Positions 26,921-35,065 of a DNA stretch of 64,000 nucleotides are shown piece after piece. The stretch comes from Pannonibacter sp. SL95. GTDB lineage: Bacteria; Pseudomonadota; Alphaproteobacteria; Rhizobiales; Stappiaceae. The notes beneath the pieces were generated by a model, which saw only the letters and a list, made by a program, of their open reading frames with translations, did no database searches and was not told where the DNA came from. Where the stretch lies: NCBI RefSeq assembly GCF_026672425.1, contig NZ_JAPPRC010000003.1, positions 1,532,501 through 1,596,500 of the forward strand. Reading direction: 5' to 3'. The translations under genes and the position numbers were made by a program. Numbering within the stretch: position 1 is the stretch's first letter; each line of letters starts with the position of its first letter.

Positions 26921-27029
26921 CGCGCCGTCCCGGCCTTGAGCCAGGACCTGTCAGGCCCGTCCGCGCTTTCGACCGCTCGAGCCGCAACCCCGCAAGAACA
27001 GGTCCCGGCTCAAGGCCGGGACAGCGCGG
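26921..27029. repeat. Composite palindrome of two inverted GTCCCGGC units
   Basis: The ~30-bp unit at 26921-26950 (ending in CCAGGACCTG) reappears as a reverse complement at 26999-27029, around 48 bp of spacer. Each unit is itself a hairpin of the type seen at 23461-23495. The 307-bp gap 26790-27096 contains only this element. Confidence 0.85.
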
Positions 27030-27096
27030 AGAGGGTGTTGGATGCTCTGGACCCGCACCCAGGACAGCGCGGCAACTGTGTCGTCGGCTCCTCGCC

Positions 27097-27858
27097 TCAG
27101 ACCTGATCCGCCTCGAAGCCTTCGAAGATGATCTGGTCGGCATGGGCGAGCGCGCGGGCCTTGTCGGCCGGGTTGCGCAGCGTCCAGGTCATGATCGGCA
27201 GGCCGAAGACCTTGCGCAGCAGGCTCGGGCCAGCCATCGGCAGGTCCTTGTAGTGGTAGGAAATGAAGTGCGGCCGGGTGCGCGGGAAATGCAGCAGGTG
27301 GCGCATGATGAAGCGGTCCATGCGCGTCAGCTTGCGGTATTCGCCCTCGTTCGGTGTGCGATCGGCAACGATGCCGCGCGGGATCTCGGGCGCATAGGCG
27401 CGCATCACCGACAGCATGTCCGGATCGAAGGACTTCAGCACCAGCGGGCCCCTGTAGCCGCGCACGATGTCGCAGATCCGGTGCACGAAGGCCGCCTGGG
27501 CGTCGGCGCGGTGCAGCGACTTGACCTCGACCACCAGCGTGACACGGCCGGCGACCTGCTCCAGCAGCTCCTCGAACAGCCACAGCCGGTCGGAACCGGA
27601 CTTCATGCGGATGCCCACCAGCTCGTCGGCCTTGCGGGCGATCACGGGGCCGCTGGCATCGGCCAGCCGGTCCAGGTCGTCATCATGGAAGACAATGGCG
27701 CGGCCGTCGGCGGTTTCCTGCAGGTCCACCTCGATGGCGTAGTTGCGGGAGAGGGCCTCGGCGATGGCGGTCGGGCTGTTTTCCATGATGCCGGCCGAAG
27801 CCGTATGGAAGCCGCGATGGGCGATCGGGCGGGAAACGATCCAGGAATAGTCGGTCAT
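27097..27858 (-). CDS. ugpQ: Glycerophosphodiester phosphodiesterase
   Basis: A 253-residue GDPD TIM barrel. Catalytic and metal motifs: PIAHRGFH (His-Arg), ENSPTAIAEAL (Glu-Asn), IEVDLQETADGRAIVFHDDDLDRL (Glu-x-Asp and His), and VVEVKSLH (Glu-x-Lys). It hydrolyses glycerophosphodiesters to glycerol-3-phosphate and an alcohol. There is no signal peptide, so it acts in the cytosol. It lies 77 bp behind ridA and is probably co-transcribed. I chose the ATG at 27858. Confidence 0.92.
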   Translation of the reverse strand: MTDYSWIVSRPIAHRGFHTASAGIMENSPTAIAEALSRNYAIEVDLQETADGRAIVFHDDDLDRLADASGPVIARKADELVGIRMKSGSDRLWLFEELLEQVAGRVTLVVEVKSLHRADAQAAFVHRICDIVRGYRGPLVLKSFDPDMLSVMRAYAPEIPRGIVADRTPNEGEYRKLTRMDRFIMRHLLHFPRTRPHFISYHYKDLPMAGPSLLRKVFGLPIMTWTLRNPADKARALAHADQIIFEGFEADQV

Positions 27859-27935
27859 GACGGGGATCCGATGGGGCGGCGGGGCAGGGACAAGCGGGGG
27901 ACAGCGGCGAGGATCGCCGCTGTCCGGGTGGTCGA

Positions 27936-28400
27936 TCAGGCGACTTCGATGACCGCTTCGATTTCCACGGCCACGCCGAAGGGCAGCGAGGCAACGGAGA
28001 CGGCCGAGCGGGCATGACGGCCCTTGTCGCCGAACACGTCGACGAGGAAGTCGGAGCAGCCGTTGATCACCTTCGGCTGGTCGGTGAAGTCCGGCGTGGA
28101 GTTGACCATGCCGACCAGCTTGACGATGCGCACGACCTTTTCGAGGTCGCCGATGGCAGCCTTGGTCTGGGCGATGATGTTGATGCCGCACAGGCGGGCG
28201 CAAGCGCGGCCTTCGTCGATGCCGAACTCCTGGCCGACCTTGCCGACGAACTCGATGCCGTTCGGGCCGATCGGGATCTGGCCGGAGACGAACAGCAGGT
28301 TGCCGGTGCGCACGACCGGTACATAGTTGGCCTGCGGGGCGGCCGGGGTCGGCAGGGAAACGCCAAGGGCGGCGAGGCGCGCTTCAATCGATTCAGACAT
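27936..28400 (-). CDS. ridA: RidA family enamine/imine deaminase
   Basis: A 154-residue protein of the YjgF/YER057c/UK114 group. The hallmark segments are VVRTGNLLFVSGQIPI, GINIIAQTKAAIGDLEKVVRIVKL and the C-terminal GRHARSAVSVASLPFGVAVEIEAVIEV, with the substrate Arg in RSAV. RidA hydrolyses reactive 2-aminoacrylate and related imines. It is the long (~150 residue) subtype. It starts at ATG 28400, divergent from eipB. Confidence 0.93.
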   Translation of the reverse strand: MSESIEARLAALGVSLPTPAAPQANYVPVVRTGNLLFVSGQIPIGPNGIEFVGKVGQEFGIDEGRACARLCGINIIAQTKAAIGDLEKVVRIVKLVGMVNSTPDFTDQPKVINGCSDFLVDVFGDKGRHARSAVSVASLPFGVAVEIEAVIEVA

Positions 28401-28670
28401 GAGATCATCCTGTTCAAAGGCTGGAGCCCGAAGGGCAACCGGGGGGCGGAAACCGTGGTCTTGATGCCCGGAATCCGGAAGCCGGGCAAGGCCAAAACCG
28501 TCGCCGTCCGGTCTGCCGCGCGGGCAGTTCGAGGCATGTGCGGCCGCTTTCACCGTGTGTTGCTTCGCCGGCTGGGGTTAATCCGATCGGACTTGCCACG
28601 TCCGCCGGGGAATGTGCTAGGGAAGTAGGGTAGTTGGCCGCGTATCCGGCCCGATCCTGGGAGCCAGTCC

Positions 28671-29528
28671 ATGTCCGCATTTGCAGCGTCCTTCCGTGCG
28701 CTGTCCGTCGCCGCAGCCCTGGGGGCAGGGGTGTTGTTTCCGGGGGCGTCCAGCGTGCTTGCCGCCGGCGTTCCGCTGGTGCCGCATCGGGCCATCTACG
28801 ACATGAAGCTGGGCGACGCGGCTGACGGAACCGGCATTGCCGCTCTCAGCGGGCGCATGGTCTACGAATTCTCCGGCAATTCCTGTGACGGCTACAGCGT
28901 CACCTTCCGGTTTGTCAGCCGCTTCGAGGATGAGGGCGGCACCTCGCAGGTGACGGATCTGCGCACGTCTTCCTTTGAGGAGCCGCAGTCCGGCCGCTAC
29001 CAGTTCCTGTCCCAGACCTTCATTGACCAGGATCTCAGCGAGGAGACCCGCGGAACGGCGCAGGGGTCCAAGGACAAGCTGAAGATCGGCCTCGTCAAGC
29101 CGGAGGAAAAGAAGGTCGACATCAACGGCGACGTCTATTTCCCGATTTCGCATCTGAAGGCCATGATCGAGGCCGCCTCGAAGGGCGATGCCTTCTTCGA
29201 GGCCGAGGTGTTCGATGGCGCCGAGACCGGCGACAAGGTCTATGCCACGTCGGCCGTCATCGGTGCCTTGCAGCAGGGCGCGGACGTTGCCGGCGAGGAC
29301 AATGCCGAGGCCGTTGGCCGCATCGGTGCGCCAAGCCGCTGGCCGGTGACCATTGCCTATTTCGATCCGACCCTCGACCAGGGCGGCGAGGCAACTCCGG
29401 TCTATCAGATCAGTTTCCTGCTCTACGAAAACGGCGTCACCCGCCGCCTCGTGCTCGACTACGGCGACTTCAAGATCGAAGGCCAGCTGAAGGATCTCGT
29501 CGTCTACCCGATGACCGACTGCCAGTAA
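28671..29528 (+). CDS. eipB: EipB-like cell envelope protein (DUF1849)
   Basis: 285 residues with a signal peptide (to about A32). The mature protein is a DUF1849 beta-spiral: VPHRAIYDMKL, GRMVYEFSGNSCDGYSV, FLSQTFIDQDL, FPISHLKAMIEAA and the terminal LKDLVVYPMTDCQ. Only two cysteines follow the signal peptide (C72 and C284), as in Brucella EipB, where the equivalent pair forms a disulfide. EipB maintains envelope integrity in Brucella; the role here is by homology. Confidence 0.9.
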   Translation: MSAFAASFRALSVAAALGAGVLFPGASSVLAAGVPLVPHRAIYDMKLGDAADGTGIAALSGRMVYEFSGNSCDGYSVTFRFVSRFEDEGGTSQVTDLRTSSFEEPQSGRYQFLSQTFIDQDLSEETRGTAQGSKDKLKIGLVKPEEKKVDINGDVYFPISHLKAMIEAASKGDAFFEAEVFDGAETGDKVYATSAVIGALQQGADVAGEDNAEAVGRIGAPSRWPVTIAYFDPTLDQGGEATPVYQISFLLYENGVTRRLVLDYGDFKIEGQLKDLVVYPMTDCQ

Positions 29529-29620
29529 GGACGAGGATCGAGGCTCTCTCTAGCGCGTTCGCTCCCCGCCTTGGCAGCTCCGGTCCGCAAGCTTTAGCTA
29601 CGACAGAAACACCCCTCAGC

Positions 29621-29729
29621 CGTCATCCCCGCCTTGTGCGGGGATCCATTCGGCCTTGACGGACCCGAAGCACCTTCGTTTGCCGGGGCGCTGGCTTGTG
29701 TGGATCCCCGCACAGGCGCGGGGATGACC
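29621..29729. repeat. Composite palindrome (CGTCATCCCCGC family)
   Basis: The left arm 29621-29648 (CGTCATCCCCGCC...GGGGATCCA) is matched by the reverse complement at 29701-29729 with few differences. Each arm can itself form a hairpin. A third, single copy is at 32996-33026. It is extragenic, between eipB and dinB. Confidence 0.85.
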
Positions 29730-29768
29730 ACGGCGGGAGACGGCACCGATTGCAGGCAGACTGGTGCC

Positions 29769-31088
29769 TCAGGTCCGTCCCCGCGTCTTTGCCGCGTGCA
29801 CCAGCCCGGTCTCGACGGCGGCCTTGCCGAATTTCTCTCGCACCTTGTCCATCGCCCGCTCGGCCTTCGCGCGCCGCTCCGCATCCTCGTCGACCAGGTC
29901 CGCCGGATCGGCTGTCGCCCCGGAGCTTAAGTCACTGACACCGATGCCGATGAGCCGGAAGGCCTCGCCGGTGGCCACATCCGCCAGCAGTTCATCGCCG
30001 AGGCGGAAGATGCGGTCGGCCAGATGGGTCGGATCGGCCAGCTGGCGCGACCGCGTGATCAGGCGGAACCGCGACGTCTTCAGTTTCAGCGTCACCGTCC
30101 GACCGGCAAGATCGGATGCCTTCAGCCGCCGCGCCACGGTTTCGGACAGGTCGCGCAGCACCGGCCGCAGGTCTCCAAGGGAAATAAGGTCCGTGTTGAA
30201 GGTTGTCTCCGCGCTGACGCTCTTCGCCGGACGGCTGGGCGTGACAGAACGGTCGTCCTCGCCCTGGCAGAGCTTGGCCAGCCGGATACCCATGGTGCCA
30301 TAGCGCCGGATCAGGTCAGATGGGTCCATCTGCTGCAACTGGCCGATCGTCGTCAGCCCGTCGGCGGCAAGCCTGGCCTGGAACACCTTGCCGACGCCCC
30401 AGATGACGCTGACAGACCTGTCCTTCAGGAAGTCCCTCGCTTCGGCCTTGCCGATCACGGCAAATCCGCGCGGCTTGTCCAGTTCGGACGCGATCTTGGC
30501 GAGGAACTTGTTGGGGGCAAGGCCAACCGACACCGTGACACCGATGTCACGCTCCACCTCGCGGGCAAACCGGGCCATGACCTCGGCCGGGCTTGCGTGG
30601 TGCAGCCGTTCGGTTCCCGAGAGGTCAAGGAAGGCCTCGTCAATCGACAGCGGCTCGACCAGTGGGGTCAACGCCAGCATGCGCTCGCGGATCTGGCGGC
30701 CAACGGCGGAATATTTCGCCAGATCCGGCTTGATCACCACCGCCTGCGGGCAGGCCTCCAGCGCCTTGAACATCGGCATGGCCGAGCGCACCCCGTGGAT
30801 GCGGGCAATGTAGCAGCAGGTGGACACCACCCCGCGCGTGCCACCGCCGACGATCACCGGCAGATCGGCCAGCGCCGGGTTGTCCCGCTTTTCGACCGAC
30901 GCAAAGAACGCATCGCAGTCGACATGGGCAATGGCGAGCTGGTCCAGCTCCGCATGACGGACAAGCCGCGGGCTGCCGCAGTGGGGGCAGCGGCCGCGCG
31001 GGGTGGGAGAGCGATGGCCGCAGTCGCGGCAGAGGCCGCGCAAGGGGCTGGCGGCAGCGCTTGCCGTCGTCGGTCCGGCATCGGTCAT
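29769..31088 (-). CDS. dinB: DNA polymerase IV with N-terminal zinc ribbon
   Basis: A 439-residue Y-family translesion polymerase. Catalytic motifs: [19 protein letters not shown] (first Asp), RSAMPMFKA, and [13 protein letters not shown] (Asp-Glu). Little-finger segments follow ([14 protein letters not shown]). The N-terminal ~45 residues hold a four-cysteine zinc ribbon ([19 protein letters not shown]) absent from E. coli Pol IV but seen in alphaproteobacterial homologues. It is last in a DUF3572-HAD-dinB run. Confidence 0.94.
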   Translation of the reverse strand: MTDAGPTTASAAASPLRGLCRDCGHRSPTPRGRCPHCGSPRLVRHAELDQLAIAHVDCDAFFASVEKRDNPALADLPVIVGGGTRGVVSTCCYIARIHGVRSAMPMFKALEACPQAVVIKPDLAKYSAVGRQIRERMLALTPLVEPLSIDEAFLDLSGTERLHHASPAEVMARFAREVERDIGVTVSVGLAPNKFLAKIASELDKPRGFAVIGKAEARDFLKDRSVSVIWGVGKVFQARLAADGLTTIGQLQQMDPSDLIRRYGTMGIRLAKLCQGEDDRSVTPSRPAKSVSAETTFNTDLISLGDLRPVLRDLSETVARRLKASDLAGRTVTLKLKTSRFRLITRSRQLADPTHLADRIFRLGDELLADVATGEAFRLIGIGVSDLSSGATADPADLVDEDAERRAKAERAMDKVREKFGKAAVETGLVHAAKTRGRT

Positions 31089-31126
31089 GGTCGTCTCCGG
31101 CTGCCGTCAGGGGTTTGCCGGTCCTC

Positions 31127-31801
31127 TCAGCTCCGCTCGAGGATAGAGAGGATGTGCCGGGTTGTCTCCTGCCAGTCTCCTGTCAGCAGGCCTGCCATCG
31201 GCAGGGGATCCACAGCGGCGCGGAAGCGGGCATCGGCAATGAAATGCACCAGCCGGGTCTCCGGCAGGCACAGATGGACAGACTTGAGGTTCTGCGGGCT
31301 GTCATCGATGAAGACCACCGGCCGGCCGCGCCCGGCGGACAGTGCCGCTGCGGCGCCACCCTTGGGGCCGGAATTTGTCACCACCGGATAGGGCATGCCG
31401 TGGCTGGCGAGCAGGCGTTCGCGCGCGGGCTTGTTGGCGCTGCCGGGCAGGTTGGTGAGGAAAACCACCTCGCAGTCGGCCGAGAGACGCTCCAGCGCCG
31501 CCGCGGCCCCGTCCACCGGGGTCTGCCGGTCGCTCACCTCGGCGAAGAACTCGAGCAGCAGGCGGCGCACCTCGTCCTGTCCGATCGGCGTGTCGCTGTC
31601 CTTGCGGGCGATGTTGCCGGTCAGCTGGTAGGCGTAGCGCAGGAAGCCCATGTCCCGTTCGGCCAGGAAGGTTTCCAGATGCGCGATCATGTGAAAGACG
31701 ACCTCGTCGACGTCACAAATGACCAGTGGACGTCCGCTGGACGCGGGCAGGGCGCGGATCTGGTCCAGCACCTCGCGGGCAGGGGCATGCAGCTCAGACA
31801 T
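31127..31801 (-). CDS. HAD-superfamily hydrolase
   Basis: 224 residues with the four HAD motifs: [12 protein letters not shown] (motif I, Asp-x-Asp), [13 protein letters not shown] (motif II), the Lys in [12 protein letters not shown] (motif III), and [12 protein letters not shown] (motif IV, Asp-Asp). The insertion between motifs I and II is helical (C1 cap). The substrate is unknown. Its start codon overlaps the stop of the DUF3572 gene by 8 bp, and dinB follows 38 bp later. Confidence 0.83.
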   Translation of the reverse strand: MSELHAPAREVLDQIRALPASSGRPLVICDVDEVVFHMIAHLETFLAERDMGFLRYAYQLTGNIARKDSDTPIGQDEVRRLLLEFFAEVSDRQTPVDGAAAALERLSADCEVVFLTNLPGSANKPARERLLASHGMPYPVVTNSGPKGGAAAALSAGRGRPVVFIDDSPQNLKSVHLCLPETRLVHFIADARFRAAVDPLPMAGLLTGDWQETTRHILSILERS

Positions 31802-32093
31802 GATCCGCCTCATCCCCCACGAGCGCAAACCGGGCGGCGGCGATCATCGTCGGGCGCAATCCGGAATTCTCACAATAAGCCAGCAGCAGCGGCTCATCTC
31901 CCATCATGAATTCCAGAACTCCGGCCAGAAAACCGGGCTCGGCGGCCGCGCTTCGAATCGATTCCGGACCAATACCCGAGACGGCGAGAAAGCGGCCAAT
32001 GAGTTCCGGCTCCCGTATCAGGTGCAGCAACACGTCGGTCGCGATTTCCTCTGCCTTTTCAAAGGTCATCGTCTTGATTTGTCGACTTGTCAT
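31794..32093 (-). CDS. DUF3572 family protein
   Basis: A 99-residue helical protein of the alphaproteobacterial DUF3572 family ([63 protein letters not shown]). It commonly lies divergent from divK, as here, and its function is not known. I took the ATG at 32093 (AAGG 10 bases upstream) over ATG 32069, which has no ribosome-binding site. Confidence 0.87.
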   Translation of the reverse strand: MTSRQIKTMTFEKAEEIATDVLLHLIREPELIGRFLAVSGIGPESIRSAAAEPGFLAGVLEFMMGDEPLLLAYCENSGLRPTMIAAARFALVGDEADHV

Positions 32094-32234
32094 TGCATTT
32101 TTGCCTTTCTGAAACGATTCCGCGCTACCATCTACCTAACTCAAGCGAGGGTCTTGTGCATGCCTGTCCTCAAGGCGTGCCGGCAGGGAGGCCCTTCCCA
32201 GAACTCCGGTCCCAATCCGGCAAAGGCAGCATTC

Positions 32235-32606
32235 ATGGCAAAGACCGTTCTGATCGTGGAAGACAACGAGCTGAACATGAAGCTGTTTCATGACCTTCTG
32301 GAGGCGCATGGGTACAATACCCTGCAGACCCGGACGGGCATCGAGGCGCTGAATCTCGCCCGTACCCACCGGCCCGACCTGATCCTGATGGACATCCAGC
32401 TTCCGGAGGTTTCCGGGCTCGAGGTCACCAAGTGGATCAAGGAAGACGACGACCTCAGCATGATTCCGGTCATCGCCGTCACCGCCTTTGCCATGAAGGG
32501 GGATGAGGAACGGATCCGCCAGGGCGGCTGCGAGGCTTATATCTCCAAGCCGATCTCGGTCGCCAAGTTCCTCGAAACCGTCCGCTCCTACCTCGGCGAC
32601 GCCTGA
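32235..32606 (+). CDS. divK: Single-domain response regulator DivK
   Basis: A 123-residue receiver-only protein: acidic pocket in [10 protein letters not shown], phosphoacceptor D53 in [14 protein letters not shown]83 and K105 (YISKPIS). It is the polar cell-cycle regulator that links DivJ/PleC kinases to the CtrA pathway. In many Alphaproteobacteria pleD follows directly; here the gene is followed by repeats and then rpmG. Confidence 0.93.
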   Translation: MAKTVLIVEDNELNMKLFHDLLEAHGYNTLQTRTGIEALNLARTHRPDLILMDIQLPEVSGLEVTKWIKEDDDLSMIPVIAVTAFAMKGDEERIRQGGCEAYISKPISVAKFLETVRSYLGDA

Positions 32607-32616
32607 GCTGCCAGAA

Positions 32617-32633
32617 ACTGGCCAAAGGCCAGT
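32617..32633. terminator. Possible weak terminator hairpin after divK
   Basis: ACTGGCC-AAA-GGCCAGT, a 7-bp stem just behind divK. There is no T tract, so it may only stabilise the mRNA end. Confidence 0.35.
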
Positions 32634-32995
32634 CAAGCCGCGTCCTGTCCCATCCCCGTTAAGGTTACAGATTTACTAAGTCGCGCGACAGTTGTGGTGC
32701 GGCTGTGCTCTTGTGTTGATTCCCGGCTGCGCTTGGCTAACGTGGCGGGGTGAATTGACGGTCCAGATGATTGCCGAGAGTTCCGAAGTCATTCGTTGCC
32801 TCAGTCATTTGCGTTTGTCACTAAACCCTACGGAGTGCCTGGGTCCGCCGCATCTCCTGGGTCCGTGGGGAAAAGGCCGGTGGGATGCTGTCCGATGAGT
32901 GGCCTCCTCGTAGTCAGCGTCCCGCCGGCCGCCTTCTTTGATTGCCTCGTGTGACGCGGCTATTCCCGGTTGGCACAGGTGCCAATTCACCCGCT

Positions 32996-33026
32996 GACGT
33001 CATCCCCGCCGCCGTGCGGGGATCCA
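32996..33026. repeat. Palindromic unit (CGTCATCCCCGC family)
   Basis: GACGTCATCCCCGCC...GCGGGGATCCA: a single copy of the unit that forms both arms of the element at 29621-29729. Confidence 0.8.
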
Positions 33027-33043
33027 AACCGTCCAAAGCCCTG

Positions 33044-33165
33044 CACCCTTCGTCGCTCCTGCGCAGGCAGGAGCCCAGTAGCCACATGACTGCATTGGTT
33101 TCTGCAGTGCCGGACGTCAAGCGCCCCGATTACTAGGCTCCTGCCTTCGCAGGAGCGACGAGAGG
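33044..33165. repeat. 122-bp palindromic repeat, copy 1
   Basis: It begins CACCCTTCGTCGCTCCTGCG and ends in the inverted counterpart (CGCAGGAGCGACGAGAGG), so both ends can pair over ~28 bases. A nearly identical copy lies 183 bp downstream. Confidence 0.92.
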
Positions 33166-33226
33166 GTGCGTTGTGCCCGCCTTCGCTTTTTGCCTCGTCT
33201 GACGCCTTCACCCCCACAAAAACTCT

Positions 33227-33348
33227 CACCCTTCGTCGCTCCTGCGCAGGCAGGAGCCCAGTAACCACATGACTGCGTTGGTTTCTGCAGTGCCGGACGT
33301 CAAACGCCCCGATTACTAGGCTCCTGCCTTCGCAGGAGCGACGAGAGG
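33227..33348. repeat. 122-bp palindromic repeat, copy 2
   Basis: It differs from copy 1 by only three or four substitutions, which points to recent duplication or gene conversion. Confidence 0.92.
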
Positions 33349-33455
33349 AGGCGGTGTGCCCGCCGCCTTCGGTGTTGGCCGCATGTGCAGCGATTGTTGT
33401 CGGGTCGGCACGGGGGATGGGATGGGCGAGGAGGCGGATCGCATCCAGTTTCACA

Positions 33456-33487
33456 AAAACAAAAAAGGCGCCCCGTGGGCGCCTTTG
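33456..33487 (-). terminator. Rho-independent terminator of rpmG
   Basis: On the minus strand the stem AAAGGCGCCC/GGGCGCCTTT (33477-33486 with 33464-33473) is followed by a T-rich tract (the A run 33456-33466 on the plus strand). Confidence 0.9.
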
Positions 33488-33511
33488 ATGTCTGGAACCA
33501 GCGATCAAGAC

Positions 33512-33679
33512 TTACTTGATCTTGGTTTCCTTGAATTCGACGTGCTTCTTCGCGATCGGGTCGTACTTACGCTGAGACATCTTCTCAGTCATGGTACGGG
33601 AGTTCTTCTTGGTCACATAGAAGAAACCGGTGTCAGCGGTGGAAAGCAGCTTGATCTTGATGGTGGTCGCCTTGGCCAT
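33512..33679 (-). CDS. rpmG: 50S ribosomal protein L33
   Basis: A 55-residue basic protein: [19 protein letters not shown] then [20 protein letters not shown] and [16 protein letters not shown]. This is the cysteine-free (zinc-independent) L33 form. It is a single gene with a strong terminator 25 bp behind its stop codon. Confidence 0.96.
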   Translation of the reverse strand: MAKATTIKIKLLSTADTGFFYVTKKNSRTMTEKMSQRKYDPIAKKHVEFKETKIK

Positions 33680-33842
33680 GGCCTTCGATCCTGTTCTTGT
33701 TTGTCCGGCAAACGTTCGATGCTGCCAGAATCTGGCGCCCGTTGAGTTCGCTTAGAGAGTACGAAATCAGGGCGCAAACTACTCATAAGCCGGCCAAAGT
33801 CAAGCTCTGGCGCGAGACTGCGGCAAAAATCCCCGGCAGAGG

Positions 33843-34586
33843 TTAAAGGAGATCGCGCTGGAACCCCTGGCCACGCTGGAAATAGAAAGGCACCGGTGTC
33901 GCCGGAGACAGCTCCGGGTCCTCGGCAAGCCGGGTCCCCAGATCACCGAGAATGGTCTGTGTGATCACCGGCAGGTCAAGCCCGCGCGTTTCCTCGAGCG
34001 TCAGCCAGGCCACGTCCTCCAGTTCGCCGGAAGGGCCGGCCGCTTCGGGCAGCCGGTCGGCGATGGCATCGGAAAACACGGCGAGAAACCGGGTGTCGAA
34101 GCGACGCGGGCGGCCGGGCGGGGTGATGGCCCGCGCAATCATGCGGAAGGGTGACAGATCCAGCTCGATGCCACGCTCGGCAAAGGCCATCAGATCGCCC
34201 GGAGCACGCCAGGACTGGCCGGTGCGCCGTCCGATGAAGATGCCCGCCTCCTCATAGGTTTCGCGCACGGCGGCGACCGTGAAGGCCTTCAGCCGGGTCA
34301 GGGACAGCTTGCCCTTGGGCCGGGCCGCCAGCTTTGCCGCGACCTCCGGATGATAGTCCGCAACGACAGGCACACGGGAATCGGTCGGATCGACGCGGCC
34401 GCCGGGAAACACGAACATGCCGGGCATGAACACATGGCCCATGTGGCGCCGGCCCATCAGCACGCGCACCTTCGCCCCGCTGCGATCCAGAATCAGCAGC
34501 GTCGCCGCATCACGGGGACGGATTGTCGGGTGCAGCTTGTTTGCCTTCGCCTCTTTCAGGAGGTCGTCGACGCCGGGTGCTGTCAT
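33843..34586 (-). CDS. NUDIX hydrolase
   Basis: 247 residues. The Nudix box is interrupted by an insertion of ~35 residues: FPGGRVDPTDSRVP starts it and AAVRETYEEAGIFIG completes the REUxEExGU part. That split is typical of the NUDT7/NUDT19-like group, which acts on CoA and acyl-CoA derivatives. The substrate here is inferred only. It overlaps DUF983 by 4 bp and is the last gene of the topA-rnr-DUF983-nudix operon. Confidence 0.88.
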   Translation of the reverse strand: MTAPGVDDLLKEAKANKLHPTIRPRDAATLLILDRSGAKVRVLMGRRHMGHVFMPGMFVFPGGRVDPTDSRVPVVADYHPEVAAKLAARPKGKLSLTRLKAFTVAAVRETYEEAGIFIGRRTGQSWRAPGDLMAFAERGIELDLSPFRMIARAITPPGRPRRFDTRFLAVFSDAIADRLPEAAGPSGELEDVAWLTLEETRGLDLPVITQTILGDLGTRLAEDPELSPATPVPFYFQRGQGFQRDLL

Positions 34587-35065
34587 CTGGGGCTCGCGGC
34601 TGCCTCGGCACCCGGCATCTGGACCGGAAGGTCGTCGTCCGCGTCCGGGTCGAAGCCGTGCATGTACAGCGCCCATTGCAGCCCGACGAGCGCGCCCTTG
34701 ACCGGGCGAAGGAAGCCGAGCGACAGGATCACCGTCAGGGTCAGCCACAGGCTCATGTGGATCCAGATTTCCGGACGGTACATGAACTCGACGGCCAGCA
34801 TGGCCGGGATGATGATGTGGCCGACGATGGTGATGGTGAAATAGGGCGGGGCGTCATCGGCGCGGTGGTGGTGCAGTTCCGTGCCACAGGCGCTGCAGGC
34901 CGGGCTGACCGTCAGGAAGCCGTTGAACAGCTTGCCCTTGCCGCAGGCCGGGCAGCGGCACATCATGCCGCGCAGCATGGCTTCGGCGACGTTGCGCTGC
35001 GGCTTGGCGCGCGGCGCGTCGGCGGGCACTGCAATGCCATCGGCCTGGATGTAGTTCACGCTCAT
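34583..35065 (-). CDS. DUF983 membrane protein
   Basis: 160 residues. Two Cys pairs form a likely zinc ribbon (CRCPACGKGKLFNGFLTVSPACSACG, about 36-61). Two membrane helices follow (YFTITIVGHIIIPAMLAVEF; IHMSLWLTLTVILSLGFL). The family is uncharacterised and is often placed downstream of rnr in Rhizobiales. Its start and stop both overlap neighbours by 4 bp. Confidence 0.9.
   Translation of the reverse strand: MSVNYIQADGIAVPADAPRAKPQRNVAEAMLRGMMCRCPACGKGKLFNGFLTVSPACSACGTELHHHRADDAPPYFTITIVGHIIIPAMLAVEFMYRPEIWIHMSLWLTLTVILSLGFLRPVKGALVGLQWALYMHGFDPDADDDLPVQMPGAEAAASPR

Larger units (their letters stand above)
32607..33511. other. 905-bp gene-free gap with palindromic repeats
   Basis: No credible gene. 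It holds the hairpin after divK, a single CGTCATCCCCGC-type unit (32996-33026), two 122-bp palindromic repeats (33044-33165, 33227-33348) and the rpmG terminator. Short open frames here are repeat by-products. Confidence 0.8.

Noticed and set aside
33044-33348. CRISPR-like repeat pair
   Set aside because: Only two copies, each 122 bp, internally palindromic and without spacer-repeat periodicity or cas genes.
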